Positions 23,927 through 36,575 of a stretch of 64,000 nt of DNA are shown piece after piece. Source of the stretch: Pseudovirgaria hyperparasitica (Eukaryota; Ascomycota; Dothideomycetes; Acrospermales; Acrospermaceae); assembly GCF_010093815.1 (NCBI RefSeq), contig NW_022985556.1, forward strand, positions 37,339 through 101,338, read 5' to 3'. The first letter of the stretch is position 1. Each line of letters begins with the position of its first letter. The notes below the pieces were generated by a model. That model saw only the letters and a program-made list of their open reading frames with translations, made no database searches and was not told where the DNA came from. Made by a program: the position numbers and the translations under genes.

Positions 23927-25484
23927 TCACGTGGCATATTTTGCCCTCTATGCCCCACTCACTCCACGGACGGCCTCTTAATCCTTGCCTCAGATGCGAC
24001 GCCTGACACGAGACTCACCGATACCGATGCATGACGCGATGCCGCCCACGGCTTCACTAAAACCCACTGGGACGGCGTTTCATCAACATTTAGCGACTTT
24101 GATGTTTTTACAGCTTGGGAATACCTGGAGAGACCGTATATTCGGCTCCGTTATTTCATTATATTTGCTTTGTCCATCTGTCTTTTAGCGAGCGTTGTAT
24201 TTTCGTCTTATGTTGTTCTGTCTTCTTGTTGCATCAGCGCTCGGGGCAGGCATCCTCCACCTTCGTTTTTCCATTACGGCATCTCTGGGAGGTACAGCAT
24301 TTGTGAGCATTTTATAAAGACGGAACAAAGGCCTCACGGCTGCGGGTTTTCTCCTTTTGGTCGTTTTGGACGGATTTGTGCGCAAAGCAACGCTGCTACA
24401 TGCCATCGAGTTGAGTCTACTCCTGGTCCATGTAGTATCCGTCAGCTTGCGCCACCGTTCTGTCTTACCCGGACCCGGGCATTGACTGCTCGGCTGGACA
24501 TTCAGGGAAGGCGGCGACGTGCGCACGTCGTTGGCTGCGGGTCTGCCAGCGCGTGTGTTTGTGCTTGTCCACGCCACATACGATCCACGAAGGAGGCGAT
24601 TCAGGTGATCAGAGCTCAAAGCCAGAGAAACGGTCTGCTGCGTGCGGCGGGCTTAAGCACTCTCTGGCGGGCTCATTGGATCTGGTCTTGTGCTCTCGCG
24701 GGTATGTGGTGCGTGGACATGGACATAAATTTAGACATTGGGTATATTCCTCCCCTGTCGGCCCCTCGAAGATTCTGTTGACTGGTATGCGAGATCATCC
24801 TGTCGAGAGTCTTGGTCGGGCTGTCTCCGATTGATTCGGAGACTGGAAGGCCGGAAGCAGGCATTCCGGTCGATACACCACAATATACAGATAAACTTAA
24901 TAAAAGAAGATCTGAATGATGACATGATGAAGTTCCTATGTTCTGTCTTGATGCCACGGCTCCCTGTGTAATATAATTCAAGGCATATATGCTGTCTTCG
25001 TGTGATTCGCGATACTGCATACTGTACATCATCCAGTCACACGCGCGATTGCATGGTCGGGCCCCGGGACGCGCTACTCTACGAGCTATTACTCGATATC
25101 GGGCTAAAGGGTAGATAACGTCAATATTAACAATGTTACTCGGTTCAGAATGCAGGACGACACAGCCCGTGTTGGTAGAATGACATTATCTGAAGGAGAT
25201 GTTCGCACAATCCTGGCCAGATACCCAGTGGCTGTGCTATTATTATTAATAGTTGACGGTGTTTGAGGCCGTGTGTGGGGACAAACCCGAAAGACCCGGC
25301 GCCCGCCCGTGAACGACAGCATGACTACTGCTACTACTACTACCATCACTGTGAAAGACCTCTCTATCAGATGCAACTCCGCACTCCTCTACACCTCCTC
25401 GCCATGTCTTAGACTTTATCCCCTCTTCCAACCGAGTCAACACACCCTCTTACCACGCCAGTCTCCCCCTGCTTCCAACAAGCT
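23927..25484. other. 1.6-kb gene-free region
   Basis: Open frames here are Cys- and Arg-rich and overlap on both strands without family resemblance. The left part is probably the 3' untranslated region of the preceding gene. The right end, from about 25,320, is rich in CT and ACT runs and probably carries the promoter and leader of the GID4-like gene. Confidence 0.4.
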
Positions 25485-27793
25485 ATGGAGACTGCTCCGA
25501 TGAACCGGGCGTCTAGCCCAGTCGCTTCTGTACGTGACCCCGGCGCTCCCCGACCTCTGCAGTCACCGTGCAAGTCAATCTGCAATATCTTGGTATGCTT
25601 ATGACTTCATTCTAGCGCCTGGAACATCGATCGAGTACGCCTTCGTATCTGACCGCCTTGCGCGGCTTGGAAAACCCGGTTTCCAGCTCTGTCCTCAATA
25701 TCGCCGACACCCTCACCACCACCTCCGCCGAGGACGACGTCGTTGCCGATAACGTTCGCTTTCTGCGCTCACCTGTCGATCCGCAAGAAGAATGGAGGGC
25801 AGAGAATGCTAGGGAGGAGACTACTAGAGACCGGCAGCGCACGGTATTGGAACACCGAGCAGAAGAGCGGGAGCGGAGGGAGCGGATGCTGATGGTAATG
25901 ACCCGGCTGGATGGTTTGCGGAGGCAAGATTCGTCCCAATCCTCATACAGCGACCGTGTCCCAAGTCAGAACAGCCTGTACGACTGGTCGCCTGCTAATG
26001 ATGAGGACGAACTTAATGCTTTAATGCAAGGTTTGCGGCAGCAGCAACCCACCACCAATCCAGAGATTCTACGTTCCATGGGACGTTCGCACCTGGAATC
26101 GGAGCGTCAGTCACAAAACCGCGCATACAACACCTCCCGATTTCTCAGCTCGACACAGCCTTCACATTCTTCTGAGAGTTCGCTGCGGGCCACAGCTATC
26201 GTCCAGTCTGTTCGTCGTCATCCTCGTTTCTCGGATCGCTCTCGACACTACATGCAGCGACACACCGCCGATAGAGAACAAGCCCAGCGGGCCGCTGCGG
26301 ACAACGACATGCCTGCAAGAAACTCTACCTTCAGTCCTCGCATTCCTGCCGTAACGATCCCAAGAGACCTCAGTCGATACGAGCAGAATAGGAGATCCTG
26401 GCAGGCTGAGCAGACCCGTACGCCTGATTCGCAGGCCGAATCAGACAGACTACGGAGTTCTGACAGTACTACTCGACCCCCGGTGGACTCATATAGGCGA
26501 ACCTATCTCGAAGATCCGATCGTAAAGCGTAAAGCCTCACCACCTACGCCATCTCTTCAGCAAACAATCAGATACCTTTCAGGCCTTAGATATTGCCAGT
26601 CTTATGAAGAAAGTCTCCACTGTGCCGCTGAAGCGGGCTTCCCAACTACGAACTTAGCTGGCGATACCGTCGAAGTGCACAACGACTTCCTCCTTCATCT
26701 ATCCTGCATACCCGAACCTGCCGAAACCTCGTGGCTTCGACCAGGCGCCGTCCTCGGAGGCCATCAGCATGCTACATCGGCGACGTCGGCTCCAAGCACA
26801 TCAGCACGACCACCGACTATTTCACGACTCCCGAACGGCAACATTGTTTCAGATTGGTTGCATGTCGCCGACGATTCCACGCATCCAGTCTCGTCAACAG
26901 CTTCTTCTCGTCCAGATTGGCCTGCTGCTCTTCACCCCAACCACACCCCCTGGAACACTCGCAACAACGATCTTCCACCGCACGCTCGCCGTGCCGTCGA
27001 CCCTATCGCTCGCCAGATATCTACTGCTTCTCTGTCCCGACAAACAGCTGCCGCAAACATCGCCCGGCTACATGCGCCTCCTCTCCCAACCCAAAGCCAA
27101 GACAAAGATAAACTCCAAGACTGCTGGCCCGTCGACGTCAGCATCCACGCTGTCGACTATAAAACACATAAGATCTCCGCCACAATGGACGCATATAACG
27201 TTCCGGCGCTTCCAAATGCAATCACTGGCGTACGCTCGCCCGCGCACAGCATAACAACCTACCTCGAGGGCGAGATCCTGAACCTCCGGGACATTGGCTT
27301 TCTGACGGAGAACTTTCCGAGCAGCGCAGAGACAGACGCGGTGTATTGGAGCAAGTTACCGCCCTTCAAGGACTACACAGAGTCTGAGCTCGTGGAGCGA
27401 CTTACAAGCAAAACCTGGCTGCGCACAACAGGCGAACAGTTTGTATTTATGCGGTGGAAAGAGCGATGTTTCGTGTCTCGGACGACGGAAAACAACTCCC
27501 CTGAATGGATGACGCAAGATCTCACCCTTCCTGCATCAAGAAATTGGTATCAACGCCGCAATATAACGCCCAACACCAACCCAGCTGGAAGTGGCTACAC
27601 GACTAGCTATGCCCCCTTCCCAGACGGCACAGAACACTGTGGGTTGACTATCTCGGGCTTTTATTATGTGTCTCTGCGGCTCAGTGACGGTCACGTTGAG
27701 GGGCTATATCATGACCCGCAAAGCTCGCCGTACCAACATCTGACGCTGGAAAGCGAGAAACATGGTGTTGGAGGAGCCTGGGGATTTCGATGA
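25485..27793 (+). CDS. GID4/Vid24-family protein with long N-terminal extension
   Basis: GID4/Vid24 proteins are substrate receptors of the GID/CTLH ubiquitin ligase, binding N-terminal degrons such as N-terminal proline. The Vid24-like domain is C-terminal, about 517-740: it includes WPVDVSIHAVDYKTHKISA, then FVFMRWKERCFV, then HCGLTISGFYYVSLRLSDGH and VEGLYHDPQSSPYQHLTL. The protein would be 740 residues, about twice yeast Gid4. The first 500 are charged, Ser/Arg/Gln-rich and probably disordered. The main exon (25616-27793) lacks a good ATG near its start; I propose a 45-nt first exon (25485-25529) and an 86-nt intron with a TTATGAC branch site. The family call is firm, the first exon less so. 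Confidence 0.8.
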
Positions 27794-27815
27794 AGGGCGA
27801 ACGACCAGGACAGGG

Positions 27816-27817
<2 letters not shown>

Positions 27818-27847
<30 letters not shown>
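27818..27847. repeat. (GA)15 microsatellite
   Basis: Fifteen GA dinucleotides in a row start 25 bases after the stop codon of the GID4-like gene and so probably lie in its 3' untranslated region. Confidence 0.9.
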
Positions 27848-27848
<1 letters not shown>

Positions 27849-29597
27849 GAGATACCTTGGACAGATTGCTGACGGATCGCTTGCTTGCCTGCTTGTTCTA
27901 TCTATCTATATACGCTGCCCTATACCTATTACCCCCTATGCCGGTAGGGCGGGAGCCCTGCACGTACCATTTATACCGATCATCTATCAATCACCCCCCG
28001 GCGTGGGGTTCATTGGGCTCTTGGTTGTTCTTTCTTCTGACTTACTTGCCCGGGGAATTTGAGGGCTAGACATGGTGTGCTGGGACGGACGGGATCATGG
28101 ATGAATGGATGTATGGACGGATGGGCAGATGGTCCGTGGCGTTTAGTTGTTCTGCGTCGTCATGACTAAGGAGAGAAATAGAAGACTTGTGAGACGTTGG
28201 TGAATTTATGCGCGAGTGCTTGTCAAAGTTACTGCTTGCTGCTGCTGGTGCGTATGCTGGGACAGCAGTAGTATTATTTTGTGTAGATCCACCCAACTTG
28301 CTTTTCACTTTGTGTCGTGCTTATCCAAGTAGAGGCCGGCGAACATGGATGGAATAGAATGGGTCGAAGCACGAAGGGAATGAAAAAGGGAAGCGTACCC
28401 AGCATGGTCCAGTATAACGATTTGGAAATGAGATGGAATAGGATGGGATGAGGGTGAGTTCTGATCCAGATTTTAATTCAAACAAGCTAGAGTAGGGATC
28501 CTGGAAGAGGGAACATGACTTCGTATTGGTACCTAGAGGAGTAAGTAGATAAGTAAGTGATGTAGATGTAGATGGATATATGTAGAATAGATGTGCTGTT
28601 GTCTAGTTGGTATGCGGCAGATGAAGATAATCAGCGGGTTTAGGACGACAAAAGCTCAGAGCCACAGCGCTTGGGCGCTCCTACTAGATTAGATAGACAC
28701 CGACAGTGTCAAACGAGGGGAAGGTTTCGGTGAGACTCTTAAGAACGAGGAAAAGTTGTGTGTCTGTTTTGTCCCCCGCACCTAATTAGCTACACTTCAT
28801 CCCAGCATGTATATAGACCGTTATAGTACCTCTTTTATGTCTCTAGAGCTATACCAATGGAGTAGCCAGACATCTTCCTAGGGATCTTGACGCAAAGAAT
28901 AAACCGTAGACCCAAGTAGACCTGCACGATTAACGTATCACTGTTCGTGCATGTATTCTCCTGTTCCGTGGCCTACGGCTTTGCCTCGAGTATCATACTT
29001 TCATACGTACACACACATACACATATACACAAACAAACACGCATCCCATGTCAGTCACGCACAGACTAGACTCAGACCCCTCTTCATAACACGAGCTCAA
29101 GCTCAGCATTCACAATACCTAACATCTTTCTTTGAACTTCACCTCTGTATCAGAAGTCGACCTGATTCATAAATGGTTGTGCGATGAAGGCATGTACTAC
29201 AAAAGTCTCCTTTTCCGTCGCATCACCACGGGCTTAAGTGTTGTTCGAGTGCAGCTTTCAAGGGGCCGGGATGCTATTTTTCTGACTTGGAGCTCATAAT
29301 TTATGGATGGTTAATTTGATGATAGGAATCAAGCAAGCTCGAATACATGGGTCGCAGCTTCAGACCACCCCTGATGCGGGTGTCCGGCTTTGTGTCGGGA
29401 CGGACATGCTAAGACATGCCCCTTGGCAATGACACCGAAGAGGAGATTCGAGATCTTCATAGTTGGAGGCAGAGCTTCCACTGATCAATCTATGATATCG
29501 AGAATTATAGCCTCGCTAGACGAGGTTGTTTCTCACACACCATCCATCTTTCTTTGAGCTCTCATGGTTCCATAATAGATTCCTGCTATCTGACCAC
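27848..29597. other. 1.75-kb gene-free region
   Basis: No convincing gene. The left part may be the GID4-like 3' untranslated region. Short runs such as ATGGATG-type repeats (about 28,095-28,125) and a CACATA-rich stretch (29,005-29,040) are present but not regular. Confidence 0.45.
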
Positions 29598-31294
29598 TTA
29601 GACATCAACCGTGACTCTAGCACCACTCGCCGCATCCAAGCCTCTCAAACCATTGATCCCATCTTCATCACTTTTGAGAAATCCACTAACAATACCTTCG
29701 AGCGTCCGACTGCTGCGGTCCTCGACCCCAACCCAGTGCCCAGCGTTGTCAATCACCACAACTTGACTATCCCGTGAAAGATACTCCTTCATGCCCTCTA
29801 GAGCGACTGACGGATCAAAAGCCGGATCCTGAAGTCCATACACGATTGTCGCGGGAGCCTTGGAGATGATATTGTTAGTAAACTTTCAGTGTTTCCGACA
29901 ACGGATTTTCTGGTGATTACCTTCAGTGCACCCTTCGGCGCCGAGTCGAAGAGCCTGCCAGCATTCGACGACGACCGACGGCGTCCAGTAATATTCTCGG
30001 ACGTCTTACAATTGGGACCTCTCGAACCTTCGCCATCAAGCTGGTTCAGCGCTACAATGGTCTCGAGACTCTTCTCCCAGCGCTTATTGGGTAAGCCATG
30101 GCGGTAAATACGCAGCTTCGTATTCCAGCCTCCTTCAGGTACCCGGCGCGCAACGTCCGCAGGATACCCATAATCTTCAGCATATCCAGTACACTGTCCT
30201 AGGCCGGGCCCTAGGCTGCAAGCCATAGCTTCGGCACTAAATTCGGGGGTAATAAGTGGCGTGTAGCTACTGCGTAGGTTGTCCTTGCCTGTAAAGGCGA
30301 GGCGATGCATTAGGCGCAGAAACCAACTGTCACCCATACGACCGATCCACGCGGTTATCGGCAACGGTAGGTTGAAAGCAAAGATATAGCCAGAACGCTC
30401 GAGTTGCGTGCCGAGCGGGGCGAGATTACTGAGAGCGGTCCGGAGCAAGCGCAGATTGCGACCAGGTGATTTAAGAAATGTTGAGAATAGGCGGCGGGAG
30501 GTTTGGATGCGATTAGTGATATTTGCTATGGAAAGCGTCGGCTGTTTAGGGTCAGACTTAGAGCTTTGCATTGATGTGTTGTCTGACTCACATGTAAGAC
30601 ACTGCATATAATGAATCTGTCCGCTAATTGAGGAGCTTCGGCTGCGAGTCTGAAGCCAATAACTGACCCCCAATCGTGGGTCACGATGATGACTCGCTCA
30701 GGATCGCTGTCAATAAAGTATTTCTCTCTCATGCCAAGAATGAACTCGGACAATGCTTCTAATACAGGCTCTGCGCTCATACTTGGAAATTCATCGCTGC
30801 CCCCATAACAAGGAAGATCCGGCGCAACCAGAATAGAGTCCTTGGAGAGTTGGGGAGACGCAATCTGCTTTCTCCAAACGGCGTATGAGTCAGGGAATCC
30901 TAGAGGTCATCAGCTTACAATGACTAAAGCGGAGCGAATCTTGAGAAGTACCATGGATGAAAACTATAAGGTTCTTTTTACCAGCAGCAGAAGAAGGGAT
31001 TTTCTCAACATAATGGAGCCTTTTACCGTTACGCAGCTTAAAGAATTGATGTGTGGCCCCAAACGGCTTATTATCGAGACTCCAATACTTTTGTTGAACT
31101 GCGCTCTTGTCAGCGAACCTGACGACTGCTTGGTTTTGCCACGTACCGTGTTTCAAGAGTTCCTTGTCTTTTTCATTCGGCCGTCTCAAGAAGCTTCCAT
31201 CCATAGTCGCCAGCACGACAAACATGCCGAGCACGAAGAGCCCATAGACATTCGCCAATAGACGCAAGAACCAGTGCTTCACGAGCCAATCCAT
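29598..31294 (-). CDS. alpha/beta-hydrolase, epoxide-hydrolase-like, membrane-anchored
   Basis: Exons 31294-30952, 30899-30592, 30541-29921 and 29858-29598 join in frame to 510 residues; introns are 52, 50 and 62 nt, and the last has a TTACTAAC branch site. An N-terminal hydrophobic segment (about 8-34) suggests a membrane anchor. The fold motifs are in order: HGFPDS oxyanion loop (His114), HDWG with candidate nucleophile Asp190, Asp435 in YGLQDPAFD as candidate acid, and His465 in DNAGHW. An Asp nucleophile in HDWG is typical of epoxide hydrolases and haloalkane dehalogenases. The substrate is unknown. A Ser/Arg-rich loop before GALKAP reads oddly in other frames, but only this frame joins cleanly to the last exon. 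Confidence 0.87.
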
Positions 31295-32428
31295 TGTGTT
31301 GCTCAGTATTTCCGCAGATCGGAGAAGATGTAGCAATGCTTGTTTGGGTATGAATTGTGTGTATAGCTAATTGGAACTAGAAGCGCAAGGGTACAGGGCA
31401 TGTCACTAGACCACGGCTGTCGACCGAGCAGCAGCACCTTTGTGAGCGCAGAACCAAAATTTGTATGAAGGTTGACACATGTGACACCCGAGAACCGAGC
31501 TTCGCAACAATGACTGGATATGGTCTAGAGATTGCTGGGGTCTTGTTGACGCCAGTCTGTGAAGAAGAGGTCGAAATAAGCTCACAGTAGCTCCAATGCC
31601 CAATGACGCTATCAATTCTGACTCTGTAGTAAATGAATAACGAAGGCCTTCGCTTGCTAGGGGTCGTTCAATACCTCAAAGCTCCGCTAAACAGCTAGCC
31701 AGAGCGTTGTCCGATTTTCGTGTGCGGGAGCAAGACGCTCGAAAGAAAGACCACGTTGGCCAGAGAGGAAGACGGACAGCGCGGGCTCATATACTCGCAA
31801 AACTATGACGTCGGTTGTTACACCTTAGGACGCACTTTCGCAATCCCTAACGGAAAGATCAACCTCCTTACACACGCACCCCGCCATTGCCGATCGTGAT
31901 GGTCCATTTGGCCATAGACCAGGTGCCGGACACTTCTGGGCAGTACTTCACGCTAAGTCGGCTGCAAAATCTCCGCTGAAAATGGACAGGTGTTGACCAT
32001 TGTCATATCAAGTACGAGTTGTGGAGGCATGTCTCGTTTCGCGCAAAATAAGTGATACAGTGCAGCCCGAACGAGGTTTTGTCGGTAGCCAGCGGAGCAG
32101 ATAATGGATTCGGCCTTTTGAGGCATTGAAATATGGAACGCCAGACGAGGCTTCTTCTTCTAAAATGGCTCATGTGAGCCATGAGATAGATGAGATGACT
32201 ATATGCTTCGAGAGACATGTGGTTCTTGATTGTCTTTAGCTCGGTGTGCCAATATATTGAATCAATCGTCCGCCCAATGCACAAAACATGCTGTCGTATA
32301 TCTAAGTGCTATCTGAAGCGAGCTTCGAACTAATCCTGTCGCTTGATAGTCTCTCCATCTAAAGATCGAAACGCCGCCCAATGCTGAAATCGAATAGCAA
32401 AATGAATATATGTTACAATGTCAGGCAC
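31295..32428. other. 1.1-kb gap between two minus-strand genes
   Basis: This holds the promoter of the hydrolase gene on the left and the 3' flank of the GT90 gene on the right. Small minus-strand open frames are not gene-like. Confidence 0.5.
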
Positions 32429-35400
32429 TCACGGGCCGGGGTATCCTATATTCTCACGATCGTCGTCAATGACTCGTCCATATCTAAGCAGTCGTCAGTA
32501 AGCATTCCGTAGTCGTGCAAGGTAGGCATCCTACTCAAGAAGTAACCTAAAGAACCAAACCTCGATATCTTCGTTACGGAGCGCCTTTCCTGCCCACTTA
32601 CGTCCCTGTGAAGCCATTAGGGGCGCTTGCTCCTGGCCCTCTGATTCTGTTGTGAAGTAACGCAGAATCTCGAGCCACTCGTCACCACGGAGAGATAGCG
32701 GTATATAATGTACCCAAGGCTTGATCCAGTCCCGATGCCATTCTTGGAAGATTGCCATTTTGTAGGTCAGTGAAGTGCTCTCTAGGAAGGCATAAAATCG
32801 TCCACTGAAAGCATTACCATCAATGTCGAGGAGATGCTTCCACTTCCATGCGTCCTGGGGATCTACACGCTCTACGACATCGAAGAATTCGATTTGTGCA
32901 TCGCAGTCGGCTGGGTCGCACTGCCCAACATGTGAGAAATGGATGTCGACGAGTTCTTTGTATTCGCTCCTCTTGACCTCCTTTCTCTCCCAGTGAGGTG
33001 CATGCTCACTTCCCGTGTTTGTGAGTATTTCGGCTTTATCAAGTCCGTTCATCTTGCGGACAACATGCTGACGATGATGACGCCTCCAACCTCCATGGCG
33101 ACTGTACCCTCCAGTAGTAGATCCACGCCAATATATTGCATTGGATTTTTCTTCCCACTTTACGTCCTTGTCCTCCTCAAAAGTCACTTTGTGCTTCCAG
33201 TACCAGGGACTAGGGTAGACGATGTCTTGGTAGCTGCTGATCTTACTCTGAGAAAAGATAGGAAAGAGCTCGGTGGCTATATTGTATGCATTCGGACAGT
33301 CGAAGAAAGCATGCGTAGTCCGAAGAGATGGAAAGTTACAAATATCGCCAAATGCAGTCGTATTGTAGACAAAACCCATGTTGCCTAGTGCGTAAGAGGT
33401 GAGATTGTCCATAGATACCTCTTCATATTGTTGCGCTGGGCTATTAGGTGAGCAAGACATTCTTGAGTGCGTCCACGTGGCTTGATGAGCGAATTGGTTG
33501 AATCGTGTGAATGCAATAGGTTCGATACGTTTGCCTTCGCTCATGTCTCCTGGTCTGGGTGAAAATGCATTTTTTGGTGAGCTATTGGCCAGGGCCTTTG
33601 GCATGCGCTCATTCAAGGCGACATCTACAAGGCGAGAGAGACGGTCGTGAGGAACGACAACTCGAGGCTCATCATGAATATTGAACGCCAGGTCCATGTC
33701 AGGTAAGTGTTGTACAAATGCTTCCATCATACCGACTGTAGCTTGTTGCTGCCATTCTTCTCCCCGGTCGACCTTGACAACTGTCCCTTCACGTACCAAT
33801 ACTCCAAGCACGAAATTTTCATCATGTCCAAGTACCTCTCTGGCCCGTGCTCGGATTGTTGCGGGCTCTAATCCCCAGAACGGAGTCATTGATTCATGGA
33901 TGTTATCGAACTCATCGATGAGCTGTACTCCTCTCCTTGTTGCGTACTCATACCATCGATCGAAATTTGGCGGCGGGCTGATCTTGTATCTCCGTTTGTA
34001 CTCTGCTACAGCCGCACCTAAGGATTTAGACTGTCGATGCAGAAGGGTTTGAAAATCTGATGCAGAGTTCTTGATCAATTGATCGACAGGGTGTACATCC
34101 GAGGTTCCGATTTGCATGGGCTGCAAAGGCTTCTCAGGATGTTCGAACGCAAATAGAGGTTCGACTGGATAGCTAGTGCCTAAGAATGCCTTGTGAATAT
34201 GGTTTACGACAGCTAGAGCCAAGGTCGTTACTCCGAGAACCGCAATGAACTGTCGGAATCTTCGCCGCAGTCTTCCATTCGCGGTGTTGAGGCTCGAAGG
34301 CCCCATGTCATAGAGATAAACAACAATAGAAAGGCCGCTGCAGATAGTAGTCCAGCTATTCCATGATGAGAACCCAGTCGCCAGACGGGCCATCAAACAG
34401 GCGGAGAGGGACACAAAACTCGCGAGGAATGCCCCTGAGCGGCGGACCTGTTCCAAGGCTGCGGTTAGCCTGGAAAATACTCCTTCGTAAGACTCCATAG
34501 GGACCAGAGCCGAATAGATAAATAGCTTACCGTGGCAAATAGTAGGGCATTCTCGATGATGCATATGAAGACCATTACAGCTACTTGTGTTTTCAAGAAG
34601 CCATTCTGTACGACTTGCCAATTACCACCTAGGCGATCTACTCTGTTATTAAATGTCAACGCGTCTGTACGGAAACTTTCAAACATAGTCGACGCAACGC
34701 CGCAGGATATAGTCAGCACGGCAGCAGCATCCCGAAGAGCAGTGCTAGGTTCACCACCGTATCGTGAGCTCCTAGATGCCCCACTATATGAAGAAGCTCC
34801 AGAAACGCGTCGCGAGAAGGTGCCATTTGCTTCCATATATCCCCTTCCACTCTCTTTTCCATTCGTCGAGCTCACAATAGCCCATTGCAAAGTTGTAAAG
34901 CCGGCACCGATGCAAAGAAGACTACAAATGCCTAATGCAACCCCTTGATTGGTCATGGGAGATGTGGATAGAGACAGTAACGCCAGTATAGTAACCATCG
35001 CGAGGCCCATTCTGGAATCATGTTGCCCGGGCTTATCTTGCGCTAGAAGACCATCTGGCGGGGATGAAATGAAGAGCGTGGTTGCATCGAGAAGAAGAAG
35101 GACGATAAGAGGAAGAAATGCCTGCTCTGGTAAATTACATAGTCCCCGTAAAAGTGTATTTTGTGCTAACCTTGAATTGCCATATGCCTTCACGATCGTA
35201 TGCAGCTCTCTGACAGACTGACGCCAGCGCGAAGAACGCGCCAGCAGCCCAACTCAGTCTTGTTCGCGTAACATCTTTGAGTCCCGAGAAGAACCCAACG
35301 ACCAAGCTATTGTAGATCCATATGACGGCCCAAGACACGGAGGATATGAGTAGGGAATGCGAGATGGGGGTGGCAGTTTCGGTGACGGTCGACGTAAGGA

Positions 35401-35470
35401 ACAGCGTTGCTGGCAGGAGAATGGCCGAATGCTCAGCGATATAATTCACCAACACTGAAGCCGGTCGCAT
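32429..35470 (-). CDS. multi-spanning GT90 glycosyltransferase (CAP10-like)
   Basis: Glycosyltransferase family 90 includes the cryptococcal capsule xylosyltransferase Cap1/Cap10 and related Golgi enzymes; donor and acceptor here are unknown. Exons 35470-35171, 35121-34531, 34447-32535 and 32483-32429 give 952 residues. The N-terminal 400 or so residues hold many hydrophobic segments, so the enzyme is a polytopic membrane protein with a luminal catalytic part. The GT90 region (about 550-940) includes YPSPWYWKHKVTFEEDKDVK, then AIYWRGSTTGGYSRHGGWRR, KHLLDIDGNAFSGRF and a C-terminal helix ending EYGRVIDDDRENIGYPGP. In the third intron the acceptor lies at GAACAG after a GGCTAAC branch site, which restores the frame. 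It runs tandem to the hydrolase gene. Confidence 0.88.
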
Positions 35471-35966
35471 TGGGAAAGCGAGTGTCAGTTGTTGTTACGC
35501 ATGACACAGGATTGTGGTTGAACTGCAGGGTATGTATGTGTATGTGTACGGCCTTCAGCACGCTTCACGTGGAGCTTGAAGCTAATTAGCCACCTAAGGC
35601 GGCTGCCCGGTTCGGCCGGGGGGCTAGATCGTAGGCGCTAGGCAATGCTATCAGGTATGTCTTCATAGTATCTAACCTCCCCCCTTACAATGGTTCTACG
35701 AAGGGGTTATCAGTTTACAGGTCTCTCCATGAGACTTTATCTATCCCTAAAATGTCGTATTCCTCCTTCCTAACCTCTGCGCCTACATCAAGTCGCTCTT
35801 CTTATTCTCAATCGTCGTCACATCTCCCAATATATTGATACCCGTCACCCGACATGAGAAACAAACGAAGTTGCCAACGACACTCCATTATGCTATTCAG
35901 GCCAGCTGACAGAATATCCGCCATCACAGCTGAGTCTGACGGCTCCATGCGAATCTCGTAGGAATC
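35471..35966. promoter_or_regulatory. gap between GT90 and cysteine dioxygenase
   Basis: About 500 bases that hold the GT90 promoter and the 3' flank of the dioxygenase gene. A pyrimidine-rich segment lies at 35,750-35,830. No gene is seen. Confidence 0.4.
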
Positions 35967-36575
35967 TCAACTCCTCACTCGCTCGCCATACTTGGAGTAC
36001 AAAACACCATTGCAGTGCATATGAGCTCCGGTCCGCGCATTGAAAATGTGGCAACCGTTTTTCGAAACGTGTGGAGGTGTGTACAGGTGTAAGGATATTG
36101 CGAATTCTTTTGTATCTGGATTCCCCACCCGGTGGATTCCGAGTTCGTCGGACATGTAGGTGACCTGGTTTGTCTGATATCTCGTCTCTCGTTTCGGAAC
36201 CAGTGGTGCAGAACCATTACCTGAAGCCTTTCGTTGATCGGGCCAGTCGTACAGGGTCTCCGTGAGTTCTCCTTTGAGGACCTTCATAATACAGTGGGAG
36301 CCATGGTCGTGGATTGCACTGCCTTTGCCTGGTGTCCACACTAGGATAAGCAGGTTACTTTTGCCATTGCCCTCGTCAACAAGGTTCCGGGTATATGGGC
36401 GAGATGAATCACTGAAGGCGTAGTTTTTCCATTCATCTTCAATGGAAACGTATCTCTCCATCAATGCGATCAGTCTCTCAGTATCGACGTCGTTGATGCC
36501 TGATGATGGGCCGAGCACGGTGCTAAGGTCCTCAACAAGTTGCTGGAAAGCATTTGGGATAGCTGGCGTGGCCAT
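35967..36575 (-). CDS. CDO1: cysteine dioxygenase
   Basis: A cytosolic non-haem iron enzyme that oxidises L-cysteine to cysteine sulfinate, the entry to cysteine breakdown and taurine or sulfate formation. The single exon gives 202 residues, normal for the family. The cupin iron ligands are present: His89 and His91 in IHDHGSHC and His148 in GIHRVGN. Cys95 in GSHC and Tyr165 in SLHLYTPP match the residues that form the thioether cofactor in the mammalian enzyme. The ATG at 36575 has a good context (ATCATGGCC); no ATG occurs further upstream in frame near the family start. It is divergent from DRG1. Confidence 0.95.
   Translation of the reverse strand: MATPAIPNAFQQLVEDLSTVLGPSSGINDVDTERLIALMERYVSIEDEWKNYAFSDSSRPYTRNLVDEGNGKSNLLILVWTPGKGSAIHDHGSHCIMKVLKGELTETLYDWPDQRKASGNGSAPLVPKRETRYQTNQVTYMSDELGIHRVGNPDTKEFAISLHLYTPPHVSKNGCHIFNARTGAHMHCNGVLYSKYGERVRS

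Noticed and set aside
24170-24781. 203-codon plus-strand frame
   Set aside because: Cys- and Arg-rich with no domain; it lies in the likely 3' flank of the preceding gene and is overlapped by an antisense frame.
30000-30110. Alternative frame of the hydrolase (YYWTPSVVVECWQALRLG)
   Set aside because: It looks protein-like but would need an intron of only about 24 nt; the other frame is open throughout and joins to the last exon in phase.
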